Source: Gnetum montanum
Taxonomy: Eukaryota; Streptophyta; Gnetopsida; Gnetales; Gnetaceae
Reading direction: 5' to 3'
NCBI GenBank assembly: GCA_015680685.1
Contig: MNCI01022408.1
Coordinates: forward strand, 769,752 to 833,751
DNA: 64,000 bases
The position numbers and the translations under genes are program-made. The notes beneath the pieces are model-generated. The model made no database searches and was not told where the DNA came from. It worked only from the letters and a program-made list of their open reading frames with translations. Shown here in pieces: positions 19,850-32,800 of the stretch; within the stretch, counting starts at the first letter, position 1, and each line of letters begins with the position of its first letter.

Positions 19850-22505
19850 TAGAAGCACCTAAAGTCTCTCCTCCTCCATTCATGGATCATGTACCATCCA
19901 TAATGATTAAGCAATGTGTGATGGAGCTAGTACATCCCATGGATAGGACAATTGTGAAAACATCTTATTTGCTTTCACATACCATGACCAAACTACCTCC
20001 TTTCTTCTTCAAATTTCCTAGCCATCTTGTGTAACTCTTGATAATCGAACATTCTTCTAGCCATGTTTGCTACATCATCTTTCTAGCAATGATAACTGGC
20101 TTTGACCAATTCTAATTCATAGTTTTCCACATATAGCTTCTATGAAGAATCATTTCTATCTACAAACTCCTTTTCGTACAATGCATATGTGGTCACCACT
20201 TGCTGTTCAAGTTCATGCTTGGGCCTACGTACTATTAACATGGCTAGGTGAGCATAGTGAAGGTTAGCTAACCCCATGTATTCTTTCAAATCCTCTATCT
20301 ACAGGTCCTTATTTTTAATCTCTACTTAGTGGACATGAGCCAAGCTATCTGGATTCTACATTGATATGGAGTTGATCTAGACCTTAGCCATCTTGATTTC
20401 TTTCTCATTAATTTGTTTATACATGTCCACTTGATCACAGAAATGTTCTTTGAGCCTTTCATGCATGTTTGCCTTATTGCACCATGTACTTATTTCAATA
20501 GCTAATTTCTATTGAATTTCACATACCTCCTTCATTACAAGGGTTCAATTCTCTTATGTTAGGTGACTCATGTCTTGGTTGACCCCCATCAGTTGTTCCC
20601 TTAACTGATGGATACTTTCTTCAATGATGTTTTTTTGCTTCCCTATATTGGTCAACCTAGAATTATCTGTAACAAGTTGGTTATCTTCCTCCTGTACTAT
20701 AGTGAGTGCCTTAGCATGTGCATATGTCTATTCTTCTGCTATAAGACATTCCAAATCACTTTATCCTTTTTCTCCTTCATATACTTGTTATGTTGTACTA
20801 TGCAATTGATCTATTCTATTCTAAACTTCTTTAGTTAGTCATTTACAACATATTGTGTTGGATCTTTAGGTTTTTCTCACAGGGTCATGTGCTCTTCTTA
20901 TAATCTACGAATTTCATTTTTTGCATGCTTTGCGCTGATTTCTGCCATGAGCAGCTTACCTTTGGTTTCTATGAGTTTTGACTGAACTACAATGACATCA
21001 CTTGGGATGTAAAAAATATTTTGCATGACTTGTCTCATCTACAACAATCTATCAAGCATGTCCTCATGTTTTGTAGGAGTCATTGAGGTACCAACTAATA
21101 TTTGACCATCTGTCTCTAGAAAGACTACCTGGTGGCACAACAAGTACGTTGAATGATTCTTTTATGTGATATATGATCAGTCCTATGGCTCTTGCTGCAT
21201 CATAGTGCTACATAACCACAACTGTGGCTCCTTCTCTAGTTTCTAGCACCACTTGGAATGATGTAGTGTTCCTAAAAATCTATTGTGACCATTGGTCCTC
21301 TCCTCCATATCGTAATGAAATTTTTTCACTAGTAGGATTTGTGGAAACTATCGATTGGATGACATTGCCAATGACTTTATTCAAGTTGGCCTCCTCAGGT
21401 GTTCCCCAGATAATGGTCTTTGTAGATGACTCATTGATGGCCTAGAATCTTGCGATGGTGGTCATGGAACTTCTTACTATTGTTGCTCTTACTACTGTCC
21501 TTTGGATCCTACTTACTATTGTTACATAGTAGTTTGAGTGATTTCCTAAACATCCATTTGGTTCTCCACCTAGTCCTTCTTTGGTGCTGTCAGCTTGAGC
21601 ATTTCAGCAAAGGAAGCATTCTGAGCCTTCTTAGAAACGTCATTAGTGTACCCTAGGATTCCAGCACATCTGCATAACTTCCTGATGAGGCAAGAGAACT
21701 AAAGTGTCAGCCTCCCTACCTTCTTTATTTCAAACTACCATTGGATCTCAAGGAAATAGAGGTGTGTGATGTTTGCATTAAATTTCTTCATTAAAATGGC
21801 ACTTCCTATGGCTACATATGTTGATATTTTATTCAATATTTTTGTGAGAAATAGGAGATATGTGTCAATTTTGAAGTAAGTTCTCTCTTTAAGAATTAAC
21901 TCATTATAATCCTTGTCATCTTTTCCATATGCTCTTTGCAATTATAGTTTTGTTATATTTGTATCTGATCTAGTGGAAAGATGTGCTATTTTTGCCACTT
22001 CATAAGGCACATTAAAGGCTTCAACTATCACCTTTATAGAAGAAGATACTGAGGCTCCCTTAATGTTAACTATTGCATCTTCTCCTTTGTTATGCTAGAA
22101 TTGATATGTCTCCCCCAAATACCATTCCTCATTGTTTATGAGTGTAGGCCATAATGGTGATGCTTGGAGTTATGTCTTCACCATTTCTAGAGCAAATTCT
22201 AGGAATGGACCAAAGTTGAGCTCTACGATCACTATCGACATGATCATTTTCTCCTACATGGCTTAGAGGTAATCTAGTGACAATGTGAGGCATTTTCCTT
22301 ATGTTGGTGCTTGTGGAACTTCTACCTCTAGTTGGCTTGAGTGTCCTGTAGTAGGAGTTTCTTGATGAAGACTAAAGTATTAAGCCTCATGCTTCACATG
22401 TTTTGCTTATGGGGTATGTTCCCCTGTTCAGCCTCGTTGATGGCCTCTTGGCCTTTTGCTTGCTAGCTATGAAGGTACTCCTATTGCTCCTCTTTTCGAG
22501 GCCAT
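19850..22505 (-). pseudogene. Third ORF of element C (envelope position, function unknown)
   Basis: The ATG at 22505 (minus) begins MASKRGAIG. With stops and a few frame changes it extends to about 19850, about 880 codons, the same length and order as in B. Recognisable parts: NFGPFLEFALEMVKT; SSSIKVIVEAFNVPYEVAKIAHLST; a piece open from 21941 to 21735 (QRAYGKDDKDYNELIL, then FKIDTYLLFLTKIL, AIGSAILMKKFNANITHLYFLEIQW); GILGYTNDVSKKAQNASFAEML; a Gln-rich linker; and a long Lys/Glu-rich region likely to form coiled coils. Product unassigned. Conserved blocks shared with B suggest it was once under selection. Confidence 0.6.
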
Positions 22506-22809
22506 ATGTAATCACTAATAATTTTGAAATTATTAAAATTTTTACTCCAATTCTTGATAACTCTTTCCTTACTCATACCCTTTACCAAATTAAGTTCTTA
22601 GCTTGTTATGATTGTAGAGTTAGAGAAAACTTCAAAATGCAACCCCTCAGGTGTTAATTTCCTTATAACCATTCACAGTTATCCATTTTGCTCTTATTTA
22701 TGGCATATAATAGTTGGTATGGTTCATTAAGAGGATTATTTAAGTGTTTCGAACTTTAGTGTGATTGATTTTTGTTCAAAAAAAATTTCCTTTTCCCTTT
22801 CATACTTAC
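22506..22809 (-). other. Possible leader intron before third ORF (C)
   Basis: Minus strand donor aag|ggtaagtatg with GT at 22809-22808, the same donor as in B. The interval ends in gattacat directly before the ATG at 22505; A has gattatag at this place, so the ancestor probably ended in ...attacag|ATG. Size is about 300 bases, as in B. Confidence 0.45.
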
Positions 22810-23082
22810 CCTTATAATACATTCATGGCATTAGAAAATTTTGACTCAAATTTTAGTGATATCATGCTAAGCACTCCCCCGCAACACCACACCCCCTCCC
22901 CCAATGACTAAGTTGAAAGCTTCATGATCAATAAGGTTTGAAAACCTAGAAAATCAGAGATACAAGGATGAAGTTATCAGTGTCAGAAGTTAAGATGTCA
23001 GAGCTCTATATAAAAGAAAAAATTGGCAAAAACTCTCTCGGCATAGAAAATGAAAAATGAAAAATTTCACTAACTCCTTGCA

Positions 23083-23130
23083 CTATATATACTTTTTTAT
23101 ATCCATGATATCGTATCTCCAATACCAAAC
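23083..23130 (-). promoter_or_regulatory. LTR-like internal promoter block upstream of third ORF (C)
   Basis: On the minus strand: ggtattgg, agatacgatatcatgg, atataaaaaa, gtatatatag. It corresponds in place and composition to 7985-8080 of B. Downstream text (caaggagttag, tttttcatttttcat) is also shared with B. Confidence 0.4.
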
Positions 23131-24186
23131 TAGAAATTTTCAAAATTTATTGTTGTTGGAAGGCTCAAGATGATGTGAAATTGCTTGCAAGGTATAAGAT
23201 ACAATAATTATACATGTGGGTCCTCCCCAAAGCAGGCTCCAACCCTTAATGCCATTGTATAACCACATTGAAAAGTTTCCTTAGGTACTTAACGAGTTTT
23301 ATGCAACACATACCTATTAAGAAAAACACACATGTTAGTAGTACCAAGTGTGGAAAATCACACTATGTTACACAAAACCACAAGTCATGATCACATATAT
23401 AGTGAGATGAAATGGACTATAGAAGGGATTATTGAAATCGGGACATGAGGTGTCTTACCATAGGCATAATGAATTCTTATGTTTCATTAGTGGTTAAAGT
23501 AATCATTAGCCCTTTCATCCAAGATTCAAACCAAGTCTAGACCACATTCTAGTCACATTGCATTATTAATCGCTTCGAGTTACAACTGTAAGACTACCAT
23601 TGTTGCAAGGATTATCATCACTTGGCATATTGTCCAAGGGAGGAGTTTATCCATTGTAGTTTTTATTTTTAGATTCCTGGGAAGCCACCTACCTTAAAGC
23701 ATGGGTAACATGTCTTTCCAATTAGACCCCTAGAATTTTATTCTATGCATGGATTTTATTTTTTTTAACTGCGTCAACCTTACCAAAGGACTACCATGAG
23801 GCATGGGTAACATATCTTTCTAGTGACATGATAAGGCAACACTTACTGTATTCTTACTCCCATTTTTCATTAGATCCACAAGGATATAATACAGCTTAAA
23901 CAACAGGATAAGACTCACACTAGTAATCTAAGAGAATCCACAAGTTCCCTTGATGTCACACCCTTGACATTCCCACTTGGTTTGTCACTTTTCAGTCTAG
24001 GCATAATGATCACAAGTTTATTTTTAGTTTTATGATGGAAAGGATATTATTATTGGCCATGGTAAGAACCTATTATTAATGGAGTGGGTGGATGAATGTT
24101 GTGGTCTCACTATACAAATAATTAATTCCTTATGACTTGATAACATAGAGAAATCTTCACCTTATTGGACTATATCTTGGCTTATT
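23131..24186 (-). other. Non-coding spacer of element C, first part
   Basis: Contains, antisense to the plus strand, the conserved blocks cctccccaaagcaggctcc (23222-23240), gttcccttgatgtcacaccc (23945-23964) and taattccttatgacttgat (24121-24139). The block with gcatgggtaacat occurs twice (23700 and 23797), a local duplication. It is interrupted at 24186 by element F and continues at 40718-40960. Confidence 0.6.
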
Positions 24187-25415
24187 TGAAACACCGTGAA
24201 TTTTGAGACCTCAATGTTTCAGCAAAGTCTCGAAGTTTAGGGAAAGACTTCCACAAAAGCAGCGTTGAAACATCCAAGCGATGGAAACATTGGAAACAGT
24301 GGCACATCTCAGCAGGTTTTCTCCTTCCAGCTAAGGGAGAGTTATGCTACGTAGCTCAGCGTAGCGGACTTCGGGAGAACAGAATGGAACAAGGGATGCG
24401 CAGCAACAACACTTCAATTTTGCAAGTTGACCATGATCGAAAATCTTAACTTTTGTCATATTACACCATGTTATGCTACCCAGCGTAACGTAATCAGTGC
24501 AGTTGAATTATCTGTAGCGACAAAGGTAACGAAATTCAAGCAGTGACGGTCATTACGCCACGATACGCTTCCCAGTGTATCGTAGCGTAATCGCGGGACA
24601 ATTTATTCAGCACAAGAGACAAGGTCAAATAAACTATTTTCTTGAAGGGATATTATGCTATACTACGCTTCAGAGCGTAATACAACATAGCGCCACAAGC
24701 TTCAGCTACAGCACATCAGGTCAACAGTATTTTGTGGACCCAAGACATGAGTCATCTAAACCACGTTATTCTATTAACCCTAATATCATAAATACCCCAG
24801 TTGAAAAATATCAAAGGGTTGGCAATTTTTGACAGTATTAGCAAAAAAAAAGATTGGTAAGACAATGAAAAGAGCATCAACGATGACAAAGAGAAGCTTC
24901 TGACCAAAGACTTCAAGTTAGCAAACATCTTACTTCGAGCTCAACTCCCTTGCACCCAGATTGGCTAGAACAAGGTAGATTGGCCTTTGCTTGTTTTATC
25001 TCTGAATAGCTTCTTGCTCTTGGCATGCACTTCGTCTAAACCGAAGTCTTCCTGCAATCATTGTATTCAACGTATTTGTTTATAGGCTAAATCCTAGGTC
25101 TCGGGATTGCACATTCTCTAAATTGAATTTATTGCATCCTATTTACATAAACTTTACAATTGTTTTTGCATCGTTTATATCATCCTCGTTGCCTCCGAGA
25201 TCGCCGATATCATATCTCCCTATTGAAATAGTCATCTTGTAATTTGATCATTACAAAATTTACTGATTAAGTAAGTCCCTGTCTGATCGACAAGACCGTT
25301 CAGGGCACCTCGGATTCGTTTTCTTTAGCACAGACCCCGCACAGATCCGGGCTTGGAACTGTGTACACGAAAATTCGCTCGGTGTTTTCAGCAACCGCTA
25401 TTTTTCGTCATTACA
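24187..25415 (+). repeat. 5' LTR of element F
   Basis: 1229 bases, starting tgaaacacc and ending cattaca. U3 carries several GCGTA-based inverted repeats, such as 24552-24570 with 24574-24591. A weak TATA-like ataaata lies near 24789. U5 (24960-25415) is well matched to 40260-40712. Confidence 0.92.
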
Positions 25416-25421
25416 ATTTTC

Positions 25422-25440
25422 TGACGCTAGAAGGAGGGCC
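25422..25440 (+). other. Candidate primer-binding site of F
   Basis: tgacgctagaaggagggcc, six bases after the LTR end, is where the primer site is expected and starts like tggcgct. It is not the tRNA-Asp or initiator-Met site; the tRNA is not assigned. Confidence 0.45.
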
Positions 25441-25672
25441 TGAACCTCTGATCCGTGTTTCACGAGTAGTCCTGTAAGCTGTCTATACCCATTTTTGATT
25501 AACGTAAAAGTGATACCTCCGTGGTTGTATACGAGATTGTGTGGTGCAGATTGGTCGCTTCGACAATTCCTCTAGAATCCTGTAGGGTAGAAAGCCCATT
25601 TATTTTTAACTTAGCTGCCTTTACCCTTGTGATCTTTATCCTTGTCATCATTACCCTTGAGCTGCCTAGAGG

Positions 25673-28290
25673 ATGGATGCATCAACCACCACTGTTGACA
25701 CTGCTAACCTTGAGAATCCTTGGACGCTACAAGTTATGCCTCCTATGGTCAAGCCGCCAACTAGTCTGGTGTGACCACGCCAATACCTCAGGCTCCAAAA
25801 TAAAGAGCTTGAGGGACACACTTAGCGTAGGAAACATTACAATTTCCTCTGTGCTAAACTTGTGGCAAATTTGCCCATGTATCCACAAGAATTCGAAGAG
25901 AAACACGAATACGAGTTCATCTACTATAACGGGAAGGAATTTGTTCCTTCACCTAACGCTTCCATACATTTAACAAACCAGCAATAGTGGATGTTAGACC
26001 AACTGTTAATGGCCAGGGCATCAATGGAACAACGAGATGAGATGTTCCGCGATGAAGCGTCGCACGATGGGAAAGAAGATTTAGACCCCCATTCTAAGGG
26101 AGGTAGTCACGCTAGCTTCTTCATGGCTCCTCCCTCCACAGCATCCTGCGTAAACCCACTGTTTATGGTCACTATGCCATTATCATTGACTATCGCCGAT
26201 CGTGTGGCGCATAACGCCCAATGACATTTCTTCTCTCCGGCTACCCTCCCGGGTGGTATTTCTTTACAAACCATCCCTCCACAGTCACAATTCGCCAATC
26301 CATCTCATCGTATACCTGTGCCTACATCACCATATGTGAACACAGTGCCTACTTCGTAATAACACACAGTTCCTGCATTCATCCCAGCTCACATGACAGG
26401 ACCTGCCACTACAGTGTGGTGGGCTCCAAACACATCATCCCTTGTAGCATAGCCTACGCAGATGTCCCATCTCATTCACTATCAGCACCAAGTTCCGCAG
26501 ACCCTAAACCCCACTGTAGGATCATTGTCCATGCCCCCGACCACGCAAACAACGTACCCCATGGCACAGTCGGCAACAGTCACCCCATCTGCACTACCTA
26601 CTGGGATGTCACAAGTGGTGCTGCCTGCTGGGGTAGTCCCGATAACATCGCACATAGGCCAAATGGACACCCCTATCCCGCAACCTAGTGTGGCTAATCT
26701 TGCAATTCCACAAACAACCTCTTCGTCTATAGGTCTAGATCAAGCCTTCCAACTTATTCAGACCCTAACTGAGGAGGTTAAATGCCTCAAGGCTGCTGGT
26801 TCCGACACAATACAAGTCATGGATTTTTACCATGACGATCCTATTAGTCTAGGAGTGCCTATTTTGTCTTTGCCTCCTGAGATGTTGCTCCCCCATTTTA
26901 CAACATACAATGGGAGAGGGCAATCCCAATGCCCATCTAGTCACCTTCAGGTCAGAGTCGTTGTTATTGCAACAATGGCCACACATCATCATCTGTGTCT
27001 TTGTTATGTCCCTAATGGGTAGAGCTTTAAACTAGTATCGAGCACTCCCACGCTCTTCCATCTCAACCTTGGAAGAGCTCTTAACTCAGTTCGTGACTCA
27101 TTTCAAATACAAGCTAAAACCAGAAGTCATGCTGGATCAGCTCATGGGAGTCAAGCAAAATTCGCTCGAGCCAGTCTAAAAGTTTATACAGTGGTGGAGC
27201 GCCACCTTGAACGAAATCCGTGAACCCATCGTGGAGGCTCACCTGTTAGCGATCTTCAAGGGGGCAGTCAATGACTTCATTAAGTCCAAACTATATTACC
27301 TCGCTCCCTGCTCCCTCAGCCAAGCCTTCGCTCAGACTAAGAGCATTCAAGACGCGGCAGAGGCTAGCAAAGACCCAGCGTATGTGGTCTATAAAAGCGC
27401 CCCAACAAGGGTAAAGACAAAGGTAAAGCTACGACAATGACTGTAGCAGCAGTAGCTAAAGGGGCCAAGAAAAAAAATAACAACAAGAAAACACCTGTGG
27501 TGCTTGCTGAGTCGACAACTAACTCAAACAGCGTCAACCAGGAAACTCCACCAGCCCCTGAGGCATTTCCATAGCTGAAGCCTAATTTTGAGCATAAAAA
27601 CCACTTAAAATATGCGGCTCTACCTATAAAAATTTCAGAACTTCTGAAGCAATTACTAGGAACTGGCCATATTCGACATAAGAGGGTGTTTGAGGAAGGT
27701 CTGAAACGCCACAGACGGCATTATGAGTTGCTTAAGAATCCCTCCTTGGCCCTGCCAAATGAACCGCCAGTTCCCAAAAACTTTAGGCTGGATCATTTCT
27801 GTGACTATCACCAGCTGTGTGGTCATGACACAGATTACTGCTGGGCGTTGAAAGATGACATTCAACGCCTGATTGATCAAGGTAAATTGATCTTAGATAG
27901 TAATAGTCTGGTCTGTCCAGAAAATCAATCCATGCACATGTACCAAGACCCGTTAAACACAAATAACGTAGGGTACACTATCAATGTGGTGAGTACGGAG
28001 GGAAATGGCCAAGCACAGCCAAAAAAACCCTTTGTGCTGCGTGTACCTCCTTGCTTGTCTCAAATGACGGGCTCATCAACATCGACGAGCACGGCTCAGC
28101 AATAGCCCTTCGTTCTCCGGTTCCCGTCTCCTACCTTCATTCCGCATCCCACTATGGCTCAGCCCGCGCCCACACCTAGGACACCCTTTGTCATCAAGGT
28201 GCCAAATCCTTCAGTTGCTCCTGCTACGCAGGGGTGAACCTCTAAGTCGACACCTCAATCACAACCTAACACAAAAGGAAAAGGGTGTAT
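25673..28290 (+). pseudogene. gag: gag of element F, decayed
   Basis: The ATG at 25673 opens MDASTTTVDTANLENPW; the same frame holds 25991-26224 and 26462-26930 with scattered stops. The N-terminal 250 codons are Pro/Thr/Ser-rich. A frameshift near 26930-27010 leads to the gag core (ALN-stop-YRALPRSSISTLEEL, FVTHFKYKL, KFIQWWSATLNEIREP, 27010-27300), where one TGG has become TAG. A second shift before 27686 returns to the first frame with a zinc knuckle at 27800-27841 (CDYHQLCGHDTDYC followed by WALKDDIQRLIDQGKL), the form typical of Tat-type gag. It would coat the genomic RNA. Confidence 0.8.
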
Positions 28291-28299
28291 GTAGTTGAT

Positions 28300-29421
28300 A
28301 CAGCCAAAGACGAAATTATGCTGGGGTTTTTCAAGCCTATGCCCCTTTCCTCGGTGCCCTTGGCCCCACCCTCTAAAAAAGACAATGCTGCGTAAGCGCA
28401 ACCATGTTCTCCTGACCCAAGAAGACACAACCCTTAATCAAAAATCGTTCCTCCTCAAGAGATTCGTCTCCTGGGATGAATGGAAGAAGAGAAGGGAGGT
28501 AAAAAACCAAATCATGGACATGATCTCCTCAATGCTTTTACGCAAGTTAAGCAAGCTCTGAAACAAAAAAATACAACGTTAAGCCTCTATGACTTGTTGA
28601 TGATGTCACAAAAGCATCATGAGGCCATGGTTCGCATGTTAACGTCCATATCCATGGATGAGAGCCTGCCAACGGATGAAAAAGTGATCCACTCCATCAT
28701 GCTTCCCCTCGCCGATGAAAAACCTCGACCTTCCCTACTGACTTTTCATGATGAATCCATTAAGGACAACCCACAGAAGGGTCAAGTGACAACAATGCCT
28801 ATGTTCATCACTATCCGAGTTGGCCAATACTGGATCCGGAGAGTACATGTAGATGATGGGGCAGCTTCCAATGTCATTCCATACCCCATAGTGGATAAAC
28901 TGGGTTTGATAGACCAGATCAGCCCCACGACAACGTCATGTTTAAAGTCATTCAATGGGATGCGAGTACAAGTCAAAGGAACAGTACACATCAACTTCGT
29001 AGTGGGGGACCAATTCCCCACAGACGCAGTGTTTATCGTCATCGAGGAGATGCCTATTTTCAACTTAATCTTGGGGAGGTCCTAGTTGGCTCAACTAAGG
29101 ACAATCTTATCACCCATCCATCAGGAGATCCATTTGCCCTACACAGGAGGGGAAGTGATCATTCATGGTGATAAGATGATCCCTCAAGTTGTTAATAACA
29201 TAGAAATGGAACAAGGTTCGAAAATCGAAATTCCCGAAGATTAGTCTCCTGTCCCAATAGTTAAATAGGCCAAAACAAAGGCTGACGACAGTTTGATCTG
29301 GGCTGAACCACCTTTTTAAGAGGAAGATGGTGTCGTAGAGGAACAGAGTAATAAACCTCCTCGTCCATACACGTTGCCAAAACTAAAAATAATTAAGAAG
29401 AAACTACGAAGCGAGTGAATG
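28300..29421 (+). pseudogene. pol: Aspartic protease of element F
   Basis: Open from 28480 to 29085 (201 codons), in a third frame relative to gag. The catalytic turn reads VHVDDGAASNVIP (near 28842-28880) and the C-terminal part reads FPTDAVFIVIEEMPIFNLILGRS. After a TAG at 29083 the frame can be followed, with three more stops, to LRSE and TGA at 29417. Just inside that TGA codon a GT at 29415 could serve as donor of an intron that ends at 34425. Confidence 0.75.
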
Positions 29422-29528
29422 AACATGTTAGCATGACATGTCACATTAGTTCACATTGTTTACTATTACGTACTTTACGTTCTCTCTTTTCGCATTATCC
29501 TTATTACGCTCTTTCATACGCATTACGA

Positions 29529-29750
29529 CCCGAAATGGCCTTAAACTAGTTGTAGCCCGCTATAGCCTAAAACTGGCAAATGTAATTTACCCCTTTACGC
29601 TTGCGATGGCCCAACCCGAAATGGCTTTAAACTAGTTGCGGCCTGCTACGGCTTAAAACTGGCAATTCTCTTTATCCTTTTACGCTTACGACGGCCTAAC
29701 TCGAAATGGCTTTAAACTATTAATGGCCTGCAATGGCCTAAAACGTGTAA
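29529..29750. repeat. Tandem array of about 85-base units (F)
   Basis: Units begin at 29529, 29615 and 29700 (cccgaaatggc / ctcgaaatggc); the third is partial. Each has an inner motif of the type gcctgctacggcttaaaactggc, which recurs in shorter units at 37895-38250. Confidence 0.7.
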
Positions 29751-29828
29751 TCCTTTCAACAATATCTTTCACTTTATGAAAACTAAAATGATAATAGATT
29801 GAAGAACATTGTTCTTTACTCCATTTCA

Positions 29829-32800
29829 TTACAACAAAATGTCGGCCACTATAACCACGTCACATGTCGCCTTTGTTACCACTTCCACCTGTGTCATTCG
29901 ACTCCACCTCTGCCTCATGAAGATCATCCTCAAAAGGACCTTCTTCCCATGGTGTCTCTCCGTGGGGATGATCCTCTCTACGAGGCTTTTCCTCATGGGA
30001 ATTCTTGCCATGAGCACCATCATCTCCATTACGCTCCTTCCCAAGAGAATCCTCTTCGTGTCGATCCTACGATTTGACATGAAAATGCATGTTAGCATTG
30101 TCACGGAAACTATGCATAACAAGAATACAATAATCCTACAACTTATCTGTGATGGTCTTGCGTCAGCCACGAAAGGAATTTGTTCCAAGCCAACCCACAG
30201 GCATTGCATGATCTCATCCTTAGTAAGCTCAGACAAAATGCCATCTCCTAAATTAGTTCTAGCCTTAACCTTCTCCTTTTCCACAGGATTCCATTGGGGT
30301 GGTTTAGGGAAGAAGGAAGGGACAGTGGTTTCCCAGCTAGGGAGGGTTATTTCTCTCTCTGGGGAGGCGCTTACTATCACTTGCTCCTGGAACTTTTCAC
30401 ACACTTTAGAAGCCCCGATGACATAGAGGAATAGCAGGAGGGACCACACTTCAACAGCGAAATCCCTGTAATGTTGGCGGTAGGCAGCACTTTCTCGCTT
30501 ATACACATGCTTATGGTCCGTTTGTGCCTGCCCCCATGCTTGGACCCTCGTGCTGAAATCCTTTCAATCTTGGTTCTTCTAGGCTAAGAGATCCATTTGC
30601 ATCCGTTGCTCAATAAGCTCACGGCTGGCTTGGACATTATTTCTGAAGACTGTCCAATAACGGGTGTAGTCAATCATAGCTATTTGCCAATTCTCATCAT
30701 TAGCCTCTTGAGCTTGCAGAAATTCGTTTCGAGACTCTAGGTCCTCAACCCTACCGGTTAGGAACGTCTTCTCCATTTTTGATTTCTGCAACCTCTTCCA
30801 AAGATCTTTTTTGACGTCCTAACACTCCCATAGGGAGCGGGCCAAGCGTAACGCACATTTACGTATTTCATGGTAGAGGCTGCATGGCACTTTAGTCACC
30901 TTTGATGAAGGTTCAAGGACAATGTCTGAGTCAACGGGCTCTTTGGGATCTCATATGAGGTGAGATCCTATAACATGAAAAGTAATAGTTAGGTGCAACA
31001 AAATAATGCAATTTCATAATGTCAACAATCCCTGTGTCATAATAGCCACATACCAATCTCAGGATCGATTCGCTCTAGACGGCTGATCATATCATTCGTG
31101 ATACCTTCCATAAAAGTGAATTTATCAGGAGTCTCACCCCAATGCTGAGTTGGTGCCATTGACGAAGGCACGTCGCTATTATCAGAAGTGCTTGTTAAGC
31201 GAATGAAATGACTTAGACATAGTATAGTAGATGTAAAGGGCAATTGAGATGATTACGATAACGCAAAACTCAATTCAACAAAACCCTCAAGGGTAGTAGC
31301 GTGAGGTTTGCCCTCTGAGGAAAGGTCAAACTCACCGGTGACTAACTGCTTCTCTTTTCCCGGCTCATCCAAACGGACCTCGGCGTCCTTTACTTCTGTC
31401 TCTTCTTTGGGTACAGGAACTTGTGTGCCGCCTACATTACTAACAGGGGCCTCCTTTTCTAAAACTGGGGCCCCTTCTTCACGTCGTAAAACTATGGCCC
31501 CTATTTCAAGGGTCAACTCCTCTTCATCTTTCCCTTTGTCTGCCAAACAACACAGTTAACCAAAACAAAACCTTATCTACTTTTTACAAGCGCTACGCGA
31601 TGCAACAACGTCTATACGTAGCATAATACATACATAAACCAATTATGCCTCTCTCTACTTACCAGCTAGGGGATCATTCCTGTGAAATTTGATTTGCAGC
31701 CTCTTTCCCTCTGCTTCAGTCGGGCCAGGAGATTCCATGGTCGGACGATGCTTTTTCAGTTGGACTGATAAACTCACTATTTCTTCTGCCAGGCATTTTC
31801 CTCTCAACGCACTACCGGTGTAAGAAGGGACTGCCCCATCCACGCTATCTTGGCCTCGCGTAGCAGGCGTTGCCAAATCTTTAGTTGTAAGTGAAAGCGA
31901 TCCTTAATACCTTCAAGGGGATCTTGCAACCGGGTGGTGCAGAAAACTTGCGAAATCCATGGTTTGGAAATCTGGTTATGATCTTGCTGCACCCAGACTC
32001 CATCCCTACGAACCACCAGGAATTCAGCAAAATGCCGAAAGCAAGCTATAGAAAAGGTGAAGTGCACATTGAAACGAGACTCAAGCTTCTTGCGAAGCTT
32101 GACCATTTCAACATGCAAACCTTCAACAAGGTAACTGGCCCAATTATACTATGCTCCCTCCTCCATAACCTCCCGCATGATCTAAGCCTGCTCTATGGTA
32201 AGGATTCTTCCCTGGGAAAGCAACTTGCAGAAGGCATGGGCTCGAAAGAGGGGATAAATGGTATGAGCCACCTCCAGCTGGATTTTATCAACAAGGATAC
32301 CTTTCGGTTCCTTTTTAACCCCTAGCCACTCCTCTATCTTCTTTTGGTGTTTAGAACTCGTCTTTGACCTTTCTTCTACCAGAGGGCCATCAGAGGGAAT
32401 GCCAAAAAGGTCGGCGAATAGTCGAGCATCAACATCAAAACTCACACGCACATTACGCACACGCATGAAAAGACGCTCAGCCTCCTTGCTGAAGGAGTCA
32501 ACTAGGGTTAACATTTTGGCTACAGTAACATCGGGGGTTACAGCTAAAAATAGCTCCATCAGTCCAGCTTCCCAGAGGTTATTGCTAAGGGCAACTGGGA
32601 CCGCTCCATGCCTGAGCCAACGTTGCGCCTCTTTTATATCGCCATAACGAAAGAAAAGACTGCTCGTTTCACGCCTGGAGGCTATCACCATGACCTCCTG
32701 TGATTCCCTAACTATGAACATAAAGCAATGGTTTAGACAATACAACAAAATAATACAATTTTATACATTATTTCCATTCCATAAGATTCTACAATGGACC

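Noticed and set aside
24575-24832. ORF of 85 codons in the LTR of F
   Set aside because: Lies in the non-coding LTR and is not kept open in the 3' copy.
29829-30426. Plus-strand ORFs opposite exon 5 of the antisense gene
   Set aside because: No motif and no continuation; the minus strand gives an in-phase exon chain.
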